Of a stretch of DNA of 64,000 nt, positions 44,113 to 52,617 are shown piece by piece. Within the stretch, counting starts at the first letter, position 1. The number at the start of each line of letters is the position of its first letter. This stretch comes from Chryseomicrobium sp. FSL W7-1435 (GTDB lineage: Bacteria > Bacillota > Bacilli > Bacillales_A > Planococcaceae). The notes beneath the pieces were generated by a model that made no database searches, was not told the origin of the DNA, and worked only from the letters and a program-made list of their open reading frames with translations. The stretch covers positions 2,480,001-2,544,000 of the forward strand of contig NZ_CP151997.1 in the NCBI RefSeq assembly GCF_038595005.1. The letters are read 5' to 3'. Both the position numbers and the translations under genes were made by a program.

Positions 44113-45288
44113 GTGAATTTTCAACCGGCAACACGAATGGAACGCTTCCCCACCTCAATTTTTGGAGAACTTAAAAAAGCCGCGGCTGCTCGTGTATCAA
44201 ACGACTTACCTGTCTATGATCTGAGCCTTGGTAGCCCGGACCTCCCACCAGCGGAAGCGGTTCGACAGACACTCTCAGAGAAAAGTGCGCTCGCCACTTC
44301 TTATGGCTATACATTGACCGGCACAACACGTTTTTATGAAGCGGTCGCAACTTACTATAAAAACCGGATGGGTGTTTCACTCGACCCTGAAACTGAAATC
44401 GTGCAGACGATGGGGTCCCAAGAAGGACTGGTCCACCTCCCTCTCGCCTTTTGCAATGAGGGAGATATCGTCCTAACTACAAATCCTGCCTATGTCGCTT
44501 ACGATGCTGGTATTCATGTAGCCGGCGCTACGCCCTACTATCTATCTCTTGATGAAGAGAACGGCTTCTTGCCTGACATCGCTTCGATACCGGATGAGAT
44601 TGCCGACAAAGCTAAGTTGTTAATTTTAAACTTACCTGGTAACCCAGTTCCGGCATTGCCGAGTGAGACGTTTTTTAAAGACGTAGTCGCTTTTGCCGAA
44701 AAGCATAATATCATTGTCGTACATGACGCGGCCTACGCAGAATTTTATTTTGATGGAAGTGGCCCGAAAAGTTTCTTAGCGACTCCAGGTGCCAAAGATG
44801 TTGGACTTGAAATCAATTCACTATCTAAAACCTTCAGTTTAGCCGGCGCACGCATTGCCTATATCGCAGGAAATTCCGAGTTAATTGACGTGATCAAAAG
44901 CTTGAAATCTCATCTTGACTATGGCATTTTTGAACCGATTCAAGAAGCCGCTATTACAGCACTTTCACATGCAGATGAAATCACGGACAATTTGCGCCGT
45001 GTGTTCTCAGAGCGTCATCATGTGTTAAAACAAGGGCTCGAGGAACTCGGTTGGAAAGTCGCCCCTTCAAACGGCGGCATGTTCATTTGGGCAGCCTACC
45101 CTTACCCAATGAAAGATACGGAGTTCGTATTCCACGTTTTACGCGAGACTGGTGTCGTGATGGTACCAGGATCTATCTTTGGAACAGAAGGCGACGGTTT
45201 CGCACGCATCGCCTTAGTAAAAGATGTAGAGGTATTAAAAGAAGCACTCGAAGCATTAAAGAAACTCCAACCGATTGAAGTTGGATAA
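44113..45288 (+). CDS. Class I PLP aminotransferase
   Basis: 391 residues from GTG 44113 (AAGGAG 8 nt ahead; GTG 44104 is too close). PLP Lys in NSLSKTFSLAGARIAY, the Asp/Tyr pair in HDAAYAEF and the C-terminal Arg in FARIALV. Resembles the LL-DAP aminotransferase/AlaT-like fold; since DAP is made here by the acetylase route, a different amino acid is likely. A TGCTATACT extended -10 precedes it. The heme monooxygenase gene follows by 15 nt. Confidence 0.85.
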   Translation: MNFQPATRMERFPTSIFGELKKAAAARVSNDLPVYDLSLGSPDLPPAEAVRQTLSEKSALATSYGYTLTGTTRFYEAVATYYKNRMGVSLDPETEIVQTMGSQEGLVHLPLAFCNEGDIVLTTNPAYVAYDAGIHVAGATPYYLSLDEENGFLPDIASIPDEIADKAKLLILNLPGNPVPALPSETFFKDVVAFAEKHNIIVVHDAAYAEFYFDGSGPKSFLATPGAKDVGLEINSLSKTFSLAGARIAYIAGNSELIDVIKSLKSHLDYGIFEPIQEAAITALSHADEITDNLRRVFSERHHVLKQGLEELGWKVAPSNGGMFIWAAYPYPMKDTEFVFHVLRETGVVMVPGSIFGTEGDGFARIALVKDVEVLKEALEALKKLQPIEVG

Positions 45289-45303
45289 GGAGGACGTTTA
45301 GCT

Positions 45304-45762
45304 ATGTACATTTATTTAACGGATGCACCGCAAGTGAGCGGTTTTCATTTAAAAGGGGAAACCGAGCGCTACATCAATGAATATAAGACGCTTCAAGAAC
45401 TAGATGGTCATGGCTATGAAGTGATTGATTCGTCTGGAGATTTTTCTGAGAAAGGCTTTTTTGTGCTCAACAATATTCCAGTGACTGAAGCAGGTCGTCC
45501 TGTTTTCGAACAACGCTTCATGAACCGTGCCCGTGCTATCGAAGACGAACCAGGTTTCATTGCGATTCGCGTGATGCGCCCGATGGATTCTAACACGTAC
45601 ATCATTTTGACGGAATGGGAAGACGAAAAGAACTTTAAAGAGTGGCAGTCGTCTCAGGCGTATTCGAAAGCGCATGCGAAACGCGGTACCGACGAGGGCA
45701 TCGACAAGCGCCCAGCGATTTTTGATGGTCCTAGTTTTGTCACAACATTCACTACAGCATAA
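45304..45762 (+). CDS. hmoB: HmoB-like heme-degrading monooxygenase
   Basis: 152 residues. The C-terminal ABM domain (about 52-130: FVLNNIPVTEAGRPVFEQRF...TYIILTEWEDEKNFKEWQSSQAYSKAHA) has the Trp and the candidate axial His (KAHA) of IsdG/HmoB enzymes; the N-terminal 50 residues form the extra lobe seen in HmoB. Opens heme and releases iron. AGGAGG lies 8 nt ahead. Forms a pair with the aminotransferase gene. Confidence 0.82.
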   Translation: MYIYLTDAPQVSGFHLKGETERYINEYKTLQELDGHGYEVIDSSGDFSEKGFFVLNNIPVTEAGRPVFEQRFMNRARAIEDEPGFIAIRVMRPMDSNTYIILTEWEDEKNFKEWQSSQAYSKAHAKRGTDEGIDKRPAIFDGPSFVTTFTTA

Positions 45763-45807
45763 AAAAGAAGCCAAACTCATGTTTTTTCATTGAGTTTGGC
45801 TTTTTTC
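45763..45807. terminator. Terminator after hmoB
   Basis: AAGCCAAACTCA pairs perfectly with TGAGTTTGGCTT, then T4; A-run on the other side. Confidence 0.92.
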
Positions 45808-45816
45808 TTTTATTTG

Positions 45817-45906
45817 ATTAGTTTCCATAAAATAACTGAGGGCACAAAGATGGCCGCCCAGGGCACAAACCCCAAGCGACCCAAGCCCTTGCTAGCAAGA
45901 CCTTAA
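45817..45906. repeat. 21-nt-periodic intergenic element, copy B
   Basis: Inverse orientation to copy A: tail ATTAGTTTCCATAAAATAAC (45817-45836), then GGGCAC at 45840 and 45861 (21 nt), then a head AAGCCCTTGCTAGCAAGACC matching the head of copy A. Lies between hmoB and the mhqO-like gene, tail next to the hmoB terminator. Confidence 0.8.
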
Positions 45907-45918
45907 CAAATTAATCTG

Positions 45919-46902
45919 TTACTCGTATTCTTTCTGAATATCCTTCGTACTTCTAACGGTATCAATCGGACGAACCAATTGTTCAATTTGGTCACGGTGC
46001 CCTTCCAATTTTGGAGGAAGCGCTAATTTTTCTCCAAGTGTTTCATATGGCTCATCATCCATGAATCCAGGACCATCTGTAGCAAACTCAAACAACAATG
46101 GTGGCGCAATGCGTGCGTAGAGCGATTCAAAATAGAAGCGATCCACGTACCCGGAAGATGGAATTCCTGCTTGATTCAAACGATCAATCCAGAAATGTAA
46201 TGCTTCTGTGTCTTCTACACGGAATGCTACGTGGTGAACGGTTCCAAACCCTTGTTGTCCTTGTGGTAAGAGAACATTTTTTTCAATAATGACAGCTGCT
46301 CCGTTTCCACCTTCGCCAACTTCCATCCATGTTAATTGGCCTGAAGAGGCAACTTCACGGAAACCGAGTACTTTGTCTAACATCTCTTTCAAGAAGTCGA
46401 CGCGGTCGTAACGAAAAACAATTGGACCTAATCCTGTTATCGCAAATTCAAGTGGAATCGGGCCATCTTGCCAAGGCGTTCCAGAAGCAACACCTGAATT
46501 GTTTTCATCTGAGATTAATTGATAACGTTGGTCATCAAAATCGGAGAACTTCAGTACTTTTCGATCAAATAAGTCTTCAATCCCTTGATTTTTTACACCA
46601 AGACGTTCAAAGCGCTTCAACCAGTACTCCAACGATGCATCAGTTGGCACACGGAAAGAAGTCCGGTAAATCTCATTCGTCCCGTGTGAGCCTTTTTGAA
46701 TGCCTGGAAAATCGAAAAATGTCATGTCTGTTCCCGCACTACCGCGGTCATCGGCGAAGAATAAATGGTAGGTTTGAATATCGTCTTGGTTGACCGTCTT
46801 TTTAACTAGACGCATACCAAGCACATAAGTGAAAAACTCATAGTTTTTTTCAGCACTGCTTGTGATGGCAGTTACGTGGTGGATCCCTTTTAATTCGTTC
46901 AT
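45919..46902 (-). CDS. mhqO: Ring-cleaving dioxygenase of the VOC/glyoxalase fold (MhqO-like)
   Basis: 327 residues, two VOC modules: ELKGIHHVTAITSSAEKNYEF at the start and TVHHVAFRVEDTEALHFW at about 220. Metal ligands are His in IHHV, His in VHHV and Glu in LLFEFATDGPGF. Relatives in B. subtilis (MhqO, MhqE, MhqA) cleave hydroquinones and defend against quinones. An 18-bp palindrome upstream matches the style of MhqR boxes. Confidence 0.87.
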   Translation of the reverse strand: MNELKGIHHVTAITSSAEKNYEFFTYVLGMRLVKKTVNQDDIQTYHLFFADDRGSAGTDMTFFDFPGIQKGSHGTNEIYRTSFRVPTDASLEYWLKRFERLGVKNQGIEDLFDRKVLKFSDFDDQRYQLISDENNSGVASGTPWQDGPIPLEFAITGLGPIVFRYDRVDFLKEMLDKVLGFREVASSGQLTWMEVGEGGNGAAVIIEKNVLLPQGQQGFGTVHHVAFRVEDTEALHFWIDRLNQAGIPSSGYVDRFYFESLYARIAPPLLFEFATDGPGFMDDEPYETLGEKLALPPKLEGHRDQIEQLVRPIDTVRSTKDIQKEYE

Positions 46903-46948
46903 TTTTGTTCCTCCTCATGTTTTGTGTAAGTTAAGTGTAGCGCATAAT

Positions 46949-46966
46949 TATCTTGAATTCAAGATA
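46949..46966. promoter_or_regulatory. MhqR-type palindromic operator
   Basis: TATCTTGAATTCAAGATA, a perfect 18-bp palindrome 47 bp before the mhqO-like start. MhqR of B. subtilis binds an inverted repeat of the form ATCT..GAATTC..AGAT. No MarR-type gene is adjacent. Confidence 0.7.
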
Positions 46967-46975
46967 TATGTTTTT

Positions 46976-47005
46976 AAAAATACCCATCCCTTTGTGGAAT
47001 GGGCT
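46976..47005 (-). terminator. Terminator of the GNAT gene
   Basis: On the minus strand CCCATTCC pairs with GGGATGGG (one mismatch), followed by UAUUUUU. Confidence 0.7.
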
Positions 47006-47014
47006 AGTTAGTAT

Positions 47015-47584
47015 CTATTCGTCTAAAATTGAATCGCGTTTTTCAGTTAAATAAGTTAAGACTTTGTTTGTTGGATCGTATGATTCACCGTAAAACTCTT
47101 GGTCTTTATAGGTGTGAATGTTCTCGTATGTCCATCTCATCGCTTCATATACTTCTTTTTCATCACGAGGCTGCGGCGTCCAGTAAAGAATTTCAAGTAC
47201 CGTATTCTCTCCTGTAGCTAACGAGCGTCGGTTGTAACCGATTTGTGTTGCATGAACAAATCCTTCACGCTGGTAAAAACGTAAACGCTTTTCTGTATCT
47301 GTATCTTCATAGTTCACAGGCTCAACTTCTAATAGAATGGTTTTGCCAGTGGCTTTTAACTTTTCAAGTAGCTTTTTCCCAAGACCTTCTCCACGTGCTT
47401 CTTTCGAAACAAATAAATAGTCAACGAAAATAAAATCTTCAAACTCCACATACATCAACACATGCTTCGGCCCTTCATCTTTTCGATAGACAGTGCCCTT
47501 TTCTTCAAGCAATGTTTCCATATGCTCACGTGACTTCATTTCTTCAACAGGGAAATATTGATTCAATTTTGTATACCAGTTCAT
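47015..47584 (-). CDS. GNAT-family N-acetyltransferase
   Basis: 189 residues from ATG 47584 (GAAGGAG about 9 nt ahead); the frame is open 20 codons further without a ribosome site. Acetyl-CoA loop VSKEARGEGLGKKLLEKL. A C-terminal 60 residues (EAMRWTYENIHTYKDQEFYGESYDP...) extends past the usual fold. Substrate unknown. Confidence 0.82.
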   Translation of the reverse strand: MNWYTKLNQYFPVEEMKSREHMETLLEEKGTVYRKDEGPKHVLMYVEFEDFIFVDYLFVSKEARGEGLGKKLLEKLKATGKTILLEVEPVNYEDTDTEKRLRFYQREGFVHATQIGYNRRSLATGENTVLEILYWTPQPRDEKEVYEAMRWTYENIHTYKDQEFYGESYDPTNKVLTYLTEKRDSILDE

Positions 47585-47736
47585 GATTTGTAGCTCCTTC
47601 GAATTATTCATTGCCCGGAGATTTTTATTTTTTGCAGCGTACAAGTTGAGGAAAAATCAGGCTAGATAAAAATCCTCACCACGACATCTATACCCTACAT
47701 TCGTTATACTTAAACCTAAAAGAGGTGTTTTTTTCG

Positions 47737-48546
47737 ATGAAAATGTTTACTGATCATTTAGATAGGGAATTACTAATCCCCCATTGTCCACAACGCATTG
47801 TTTCAATTTGTCCCGCAATCACGGAAACACTCTTTGCATTAGACGTCCAAAAGCAATTGGTAGGCCGGACGAAGTATTGTATCTTCCCAAAGATTCAAGT
47901 CGATAGAATTCCTACAGTCGGCGGCACGAAAGACGTCTCTCTAGATAAAGTACGCGAGTTGAAGCCTGATTTGATTCTTGCAGAAAAAGAAGAGAATACG
48001 AAAGAAACCGTAGAGCTTTTGTCCAAAATTGCACCTGTTATCGTCTTGGAAGTCCAGACAATCGAGGACTCCTATCGCTTGATTCGTGATCTTGGAACAG
48101 TAACCGGAGCACCAACCGCTGCCTCTCAACTTGAAAGGGAAGCACGCACGGCTTTCGATTCCTTGCCAAACGTATCAGGTAACCCCTCTGTCCTCTACAT
48201 GATTTGGCGCAAACCGTACATGGCAGTTGGCAACACTACCTACATTCAAGCTATGCTTGAGCATATGGGCTTTCACAATGCAGCGAAGTCCCTTGAAGGC
48301 CGTTATCCTGAAATCACGCCAGAATTACTAGAAGAACTCAATCCAGATTTCCTGTTTCTTGCTTCCGAACCGTTTCCTTTTGCTGAAAAACATAAGCAGG
48401 AGTTTGCTCAGTTTACACCGACCTCCCAACCTGTATTGGTCGACGGGGAAATGTTCTGGTACGGGGCAAAAATGCCGGAAGCTGCCCAGTATTTGAAGGA
48501 ACTTTTTGAAAACAATGAATCCTTTCGCATTGACAATACCAACTAA
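47737..48546 (+). CDS. BtuF/FhuD-like binding protein without signal peptide
   Basis: 269 residues from ATG 47737 (AGAGGTG 9 nt ahead). The helical-backbone metal-receptor fold is clear (RIVSICPAITETLFALDVQKQLVGRTKYCIFP..., VGGTKDVSLDKVRELKPDLILA), as in BtuF and cobalamin-binding proteins. There is no signal peptide or lipobox, so it should stay in the cytoplasm, unlike transport receptors. No permease or ATPase gene is nearby. Role uncertain. The trp promoter -35 lies in its last codons. Confidence 0.78.
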   Translation: MKMFTDHLDRELLIPHCPQRIVSICPAITETLFALDVQKQLVGRTKYCIFPKIQVDRIPTVGGTKDVSLDKVRELKPDLILAEKEENTKETVELLSKIAPVIVLEVQTIEDSYRLIRDLGTVTGAPTAASQLEREARTAFDSLPNVSGNPSVLYMIWRKPYMAVGNTTYIQAMLEHMGFHNAAKSLEGRYPEITPELLEELNPDFLFLASEPFPFAEKHKQEFAQFTPTSQPVLVDGEMFWYGAKMPEAAQYLKELFENNESFRIDNTN

Positions 48547-48559
48547 AAAAAGGTAAGAT
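48530..48559 (+). promoter_or_regulatory. Promoter of the trp operon
   Basis: TTGACA (48530-48535), 18-nt spacer, TAAGAT (48554-48559). The -35 is inside the end of the BtuF-like gene. Transcription would start near 48566, giving a leader of about 340 nt. Confidence 0.65.
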
Positions 48560-48565
48560 AAACGA

Positions 48566-48880
48566 AACTTTTTGTTCGGGATGGGTAGAAGATGATGGAG
48601 AGCCGTCATCGCCCTAGAGCATAGTTGAGTGGAGAGAGCAGAGATGAGAAATCCTCGACAAAGAAGAGTACACTGACGCGACATGTCAAAGAGAGCCGGT
48701 CATTGCTGAAAGCCGGTCATGTCATCAGCTGGAATGGACTTTGGAGAGTCTTCTGAAAAGGAAGAACGGATGATCCCCGTTACAGGATCTGGAGAGAGTT
48801 TTCGAACTCAAAACCAGAGGTGGTACCGCGAACCGTTCGCCCTCTGCAGGCTTTTGCCTGTGGAGGGCTTTTTCATATTC
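48566..48880 (+). promoter_or_regulatory. T-box riboswitch (tRNA-Trp) of the trp operon
   Basis: Stem I runs from GAAGA (48663) to TCTTC (48749-48753), with the AGTA bulge, GACATG/CATGTC helix and AGAGAG..GCTG apical parts. The specifier candidate is TGG at 48735-48737 (GAATGGAC). The T-box AGAGGTGGTACCGCG is at 48816-48830 and the terminator GCCCTCTGCAGGC / GCCTGTGGAGGGC + T5 at 48839-48873. Uncharged tRNA-Trp would stabilise the antiterminator and turn the operon on. About 90 nt of extra leader with its own hairpin (GATGATGG/CCGTCATC, 48591-48610) precede Stem I. Confidence 0.93.
48839..48873 (+). terminator. Regulated terminator of the trp T-box
   Basis: GCCCTCTGCAGGC pairs with GCCTGTGGAGGGC, followed by T5; the left arm competes with the antiterminator containing ACCGCG. 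Confidence 0.9.
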
Positions 48881-48907
48881 TGCTCCTACGAGAGGAGCCA
48901 ACATCAG

Positions 48908-50263
48908 ATGACATATTATGTGCAAGAGTCTCTTAACGGAGATTCCTTAACCCCTATTTCCATCTATCACCGCCTACAAGGCGATCGAAAGTTTTTGCTT
49001 GAAAGTTCATTGAAACACGAGAAATCAGGTCGTTATTCTTTTATTGGGGCATCTCCTTCTACGATGTATTGCGGAGAAAAAGGTCAACTAACTGTAAGAG
49101 ATCTAGCGAGCGGGAATGCCAATCAGTTCTATGGAGACGCCATGACACTGTTAAAACAGTTGCTACCTCCACCACTTCCCAATGGCCCATTTCCTTTCTC
49201 GACAGGGGCAATCGGCTATGTGGGCTATGAGGTACTGGGGCACACTGAACCGACAGGTCTCCCCCTTCCGAAAGCGCGCGAGTTACCAGATATCTATTTC
49301 CTCTGGTATCCGACAGTCGTCGTTTACGATCACCAGACACATACCGTCACCGTATTAAATAGTAGTGGGAATGAAGATGAAGTTGCTCGTGTCGTTGCCC
49401 AACTCAAGAAGACACCGGACACGGAGCTTCCAGACGAGGCAACACCTCTTCACTTCACATCGAATATCACCAAAGAAGAATTTTTAGCCAACGTCGAAAA
49501 ATCGAAAGAGTGGATTTACGAGGGTGAAATTTTTCAACTCGTTCTGTCGCAAAGACTCTCTGCTTCCATCAACCAGACACCGTTCGCCTATTACAGAAAA
49601 CTACGCCGCGTCAACCCGTCACCTTATATGTTCTACATCGACTTTGGGGATGCCGTTGTTCTTGGCGCTTCACCGGAAAGTTTCGTACGAGTGTCAGATG
49701 GCATTTTGCAGTCGAATCCAATTGCCGGAACTCGGCCACGGGGCACAACACCAGAGCTAGATGTAGCTCTGGAACAAGACTTGCGGCAAGATCCGAAAGA
49801 ACGTGCCGAACACGATATGTTGGTGGACTTGGCCCGCAACGACGTCGGCCGCCTCAGTACAGCAGGCAGTGTCAAAGTCACCAAGTACCAACAAGTCGAA
49901 CGCTACCAACACGTGATGCATCTTGTATCAGAAGTCGAAGGGAAATTGCTTCCAGATATCCATCCACTCGAAGCACTGACCGCTTGTCTGCCAGCTGGAA
50001 CAGTTTCCGGTGCACCAAAAATTCGCGCGATGCAATTAATCAATGAACTGGAGACGACGCAGCGCGGTGTCTATGCAGGCGCTGTTGGCTATTTGAGCGC
50101 AAGTGGCAACTTAGATGCAGCTCTTGCGATTCGTACAGCGGTCATCTCCGAAGGGTCTATTGCGATTCAAGCAGGTGCCGGTATCGTTTATGACTCGGAC
50201 CCTGTGAAAGAATACGAGGAAACGCTGCACAAAGCACGCTCTTTACTGGAGGTATTCCAATGA
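48908..50263 (+). CDS. trpE: Anthranilate synthase component I
   Basis: 451 residues from ATG 48908 (GAGGAG 9 nt ahead). A longer frame from 48719 exists but runs through the T-box and cannot be the start. Chorismate-binding domain with GSPE-like GASPESF, IAGTRPRG, DLARNDVGR and LPAGTVSGAPK. Makes anthranilate from chorismate with ammonia from TrpG. Somewhat short of the roughly 500-residue norm, the loss being at the N-terminus. Confidence 0.95.
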   Translation: MTYYVQESLNGDSLTPISIYHRLQGDRKFLLESSLKHEKSGRYSFIGASPSTMYCGEKGQLTVRDLASGNANQFYGDAMTLLKQLLPPPLPNGPFPFSTGAIGYVGYEVLGHTEPTGLPLPKARELPDIYFLWYPTVVVYDHQTHTVTVLNSSGNEDEVARVVAQLKKTPDTELPDEATPLHFTSNITKEEFLANVEKSKEWIYEGEIFQLVLSQRLSASINQTPFAYYRKLRRVNPSPYMFYIDFGDAVVLGASPESFVRVSDGILQSNPIAGTRPRGTTPELDVALEQDLRQDPKERAEHDMLVDLARNDVGRLSTAGSVKVTKYQQVERYQHVMHLVSEVEGKLLPDIHPLEALTACLPAGTVSGAPKIRAMQLINELETTQRGVYAGAVGYLSASGNLDAALAIRTAVISEGSIAIQAGAGIVYDSDPVKEYEETLHKARSLLEVFQ

Positions 50264-50835
50264 TTCTGTTAATCGATCACTACGATTCGTTTACTTATAA
50301 CCTGGCTCAGTACCTTCAAGAACTCGGCGAACAGGTCGAAGTGGTACGCTATGATGCACTAACTATTGAAGCAATTCATCAGATGAACCCGAAAGTCATC
50401 GTATTATCGCCTGGTCCTGGTCATCCGAGAGACTACACGGTAACGCAAGATATTTTCAAGAAGCTTCATACAACTTACCCGTTCCTCGGCATCTGTCTCG
50501 GCCATCAGTTAATGGGGCTTTGCACAGGAGCGGAAATCATCTCTGCACCTCAAATTTTTCACGGCAAAACGTCCCAGTTAGTTGATGCTGTGACGAACGA
50601 GGATGTCGGCGTAGTGATGCGCTACCATTCGCTAGCGGTTGATTCCGGAACTCTCTCAGAAGAGTTTGTAACTGTAAGTTTTGCGCAAGAAGACGGTACC
50701 TTAATGGAAATGCGCCATCGCACATTGCCAATCGTCGGAATGCAGTACCATCCGGAATCCATTGGAACTCCCGATGGCAGAGAGCGCTTGGCCAACTACT
50801 TACAAGGAGTGATGCGAAGTGAAAGCTACTTATGA
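50260..50835 (+). CDS. trpG: Anthranilate synthase component II (glutamine amidotransferase)
   Basis: 191 residues. Class I amidotransferase with nucleophile Cys in GICLGHQLMG, oxyanion LSPGPGHP and His-Glu in YHPESI. Start overlaps trpE by 4 nt. In B. subtilis this subunit is shared with folate synthesis and encoded elsewhere; here it is inside the trp operon. Confidence 0.95.
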   Translation: MILLIDHYDSFTYNLAQYLQELGEQVEVVRYDALTIEAIHQMNPKVIVLSPGPGHPRDYTVTQDIFKKLHTTYPFLGICLGHQLMGLCTGAEIISAPQIFHGKTSQLVDAVTNEDVGVVMRYHSLAVDSGTLSEEFVTVSFAQEDGTLMEMRHRTLPIVGMQYHPESIGTPDGRERLANYLQGVMRSESYL

Positions 50836-51832
50836 GCGAATCTTAGAAGGCGACTACTTATCGCAAGCAGAGATGAAACAACTTGCCGGACAATTTTTTG
50901 AAGCGAATGCCGATGAGAAGTTGATCAAGGACATCCTGCTGGCTCTTCACGCTAGACAAGAGACTGCTGAAGAACTTGCCGGTGTTGTGGATGCATTGAT
51001 GGAACGTGCTACTCCTTACCCGACAGTTCCCTTTCCTGTCTTTGATATGTGCGGGACAGGTGGCGATCAATCGGGAAGCTTCAATATCAGCACAACGTCT
51101 GCCTTTGTGACCTCAGGCGCTGGCGTTCGTGTAGCCAAACATGGCAACCGCAGCATCTCGAGTCGATCAGGAAGTGCCGATGTATTAGCAGCTCTTGGCT
51201 TAGAACTCACAGTCGCACCTGAAGAAAGCGCACGACTCCTTAAGACCACAGGGTTAACCTTTTTATTCGCACCGGATGTTCATCCGTCAATGAAAGTGTT
51301 GCAGCCGATTCGAAAAGCAATCGGGAAACCGACACTTTTCAATTTGATCGGACCTCTCGCCAATCCTTATGCATTGACGCATCAATTAATTGGCGTTTAC
51401 CGGGAAGACTACCAGCAAACTCTAGCTGAAGCAGCGCAACTGCTTGGCAGAAAACGAGCCGTCATCGTGACGGGTGCAGGACGTCTTGACGAAGCATCTC
51501 TCGACGGAATGACACGTTACACTGTGTTGCAGGATGCTGAAATTACGACACATACGTTATCCGCAGAACAGGTCGGTCTTTCCCCTCTTCCGCGTGAAAC
51601 AATCGCAGGTGGCGAGGCAGAAGAAAACGCTAAAATTTTACGTTCTGTTTTACAAGGAGAGCCATCCGCCTATCTCGATACAACATTGTTAAATAGCGGA
51701 TTCGCATTGTTTGCAGCAGGTGCTGCATCTACTGTAGCAGAAGGCATTGAAGTTGCTCGGGAAAGCATTCAGTCCGGCAAAGCACTTCAGCAATTACTGC
51801 ATTACCCAACAGCTGTGGAGGTAACGTCATGA
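50819..51832 (+). CDS. trpD: Anthranilate phosphoribosyltransferase
   Basis: 337 residues from GTG 50819, with AAGGAG 9 nt ahead inside the end of trpG (17-nt overlap). PRPP loop MCGTGGDQSGSFNIST and KHGNRSISSRSGSADVL. Transfers phosphoribosyl to anthranilate. Confidence 0.95.
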   Translation: MKATYERILEGDYLSQAEMKQLAGQFFEANADEKLIKDILLALHARQETAEELAGVVDALMERATPYPTVPFPVFDMCGTGGDQSGSFNISTTSAFVTSGAGVRVAKHGNRSISSRSGSADVLAALGLELTVAPEESARLLKTTGLTFLFAPDVHPSMKVLQPIRKAIGKPTLFNLIGPLANPYALTHQLIGVYREDYQQTLAEAAQLLGRKRAVIVTGAGRLDEASLDGMTRYTVLQDAEITTHTLSAEQVGLSPLPRETIAGGEAEENAKILRSVLQGEPSAYLDTTLLNSGFALFAAGAASTVAEGIEVARESIQSGKALQQLLHYPTAVEVTS

Positions 51833-52617
51833 CAATACTGGATACAATCATCGCAACGAAATATAAAGAACTCGAACAACTGAAGAAAACAATTTTTCCT
51901 GGGCGAGCAATCCCGCTTCGCCGAAAATTATCAGATACATTGACGCAATCCAATCGCCTTGAAGTGATTGCAGAAATCAAGCGTGCATCTCCTTCAAAAG
52001 GATTGATTCATCCGAACCTTGATGCCGTGGAACAAGCAAAACGATACGTAACTGGTGGTGCAGCCGCCATCTCTGTTTTGACAGATCAAGAGTATTTTCA
52101 AGGATCGTTTGACGATTTAAAACAAGTGGCAGAAGCGACAGAACTCCCGGTCCTGTGCAAAGACTTTATGGTCGATTCACTGCAAATCGATGCAGCCTAT
52201 CACCACGGAGCTTCTATCATCTTATTGATAGTGGCCGCTCTGGAAGTGGAAACCCTCCATTCGTTGTACACCTACGCAACGGGTCTGGGACTTGAAGTGC
52301 TCGTTGAGGTGCACGATGAAGAAGAACTGGAAGTTGCTCTTACCCTAGGAGCCCAATTGATTGGAGTAAACAATCGCGACTTACGAACATTCGAGGTTTC
52401 TCTGGATACGACAGAACGATTGGCGAGTATGATTCCCACATCTGCAAACATCCACCTGATCAGTGAGAGCGGGATTGTCACACAACAAGATGCAGAGCGA
52501 CTAAGTGCTTGTGGAGCTCACGGTTTGTTAGTCGGTGAGACACTGGTCCGTGCGTCTTCAGTAGAAGAGGCCCTACAAGCCCTTCAAGTTGGGAGGGTCG
52601 TCCATGACACGCATTAA
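51829..52617 (+). CDS. trpC: Indole-3-glycerol phosphate synthase
   Basis: 262 residues, TIM barrel. VIAEIKRASPSKG carries the catalytic Lys, LCKDFMVDSLQI a second, and ISESGIV closes the phosphate site. Start overlaps trpD by 4 nt. Separate from trpF, as usual in Bacillales. Confidence 0.95.
   Translation: MTILDTIIATKYKELEQLKKTIFPGRAIPLRRKLSDTLTQSNRLEVIAEIKRASPSKGLIHPNLDAVEQAKRYVTGGAAAISVLTDQEYFQGSFDDLKQVAEATELPVLCKDFMVDSLQIDAAYHHGASIILLIVAALEVETLHSLYTYATGLGLEVLVEVHDEEELEVALTLGAQLIGVNNRDLRTFEVSLDTTERLASMIPTSANIHLISESGIVTQQDAERLSACGAHGLLVGETLVRASSVEEALQALQVGRVVHDTH

Noticed and set aside
48719-48907. Upstream extension of trpE by 63 codons
   Set aside because: It reads through the T-box and its terminator; GAGGAG and ATG at 48908 give a normal start.
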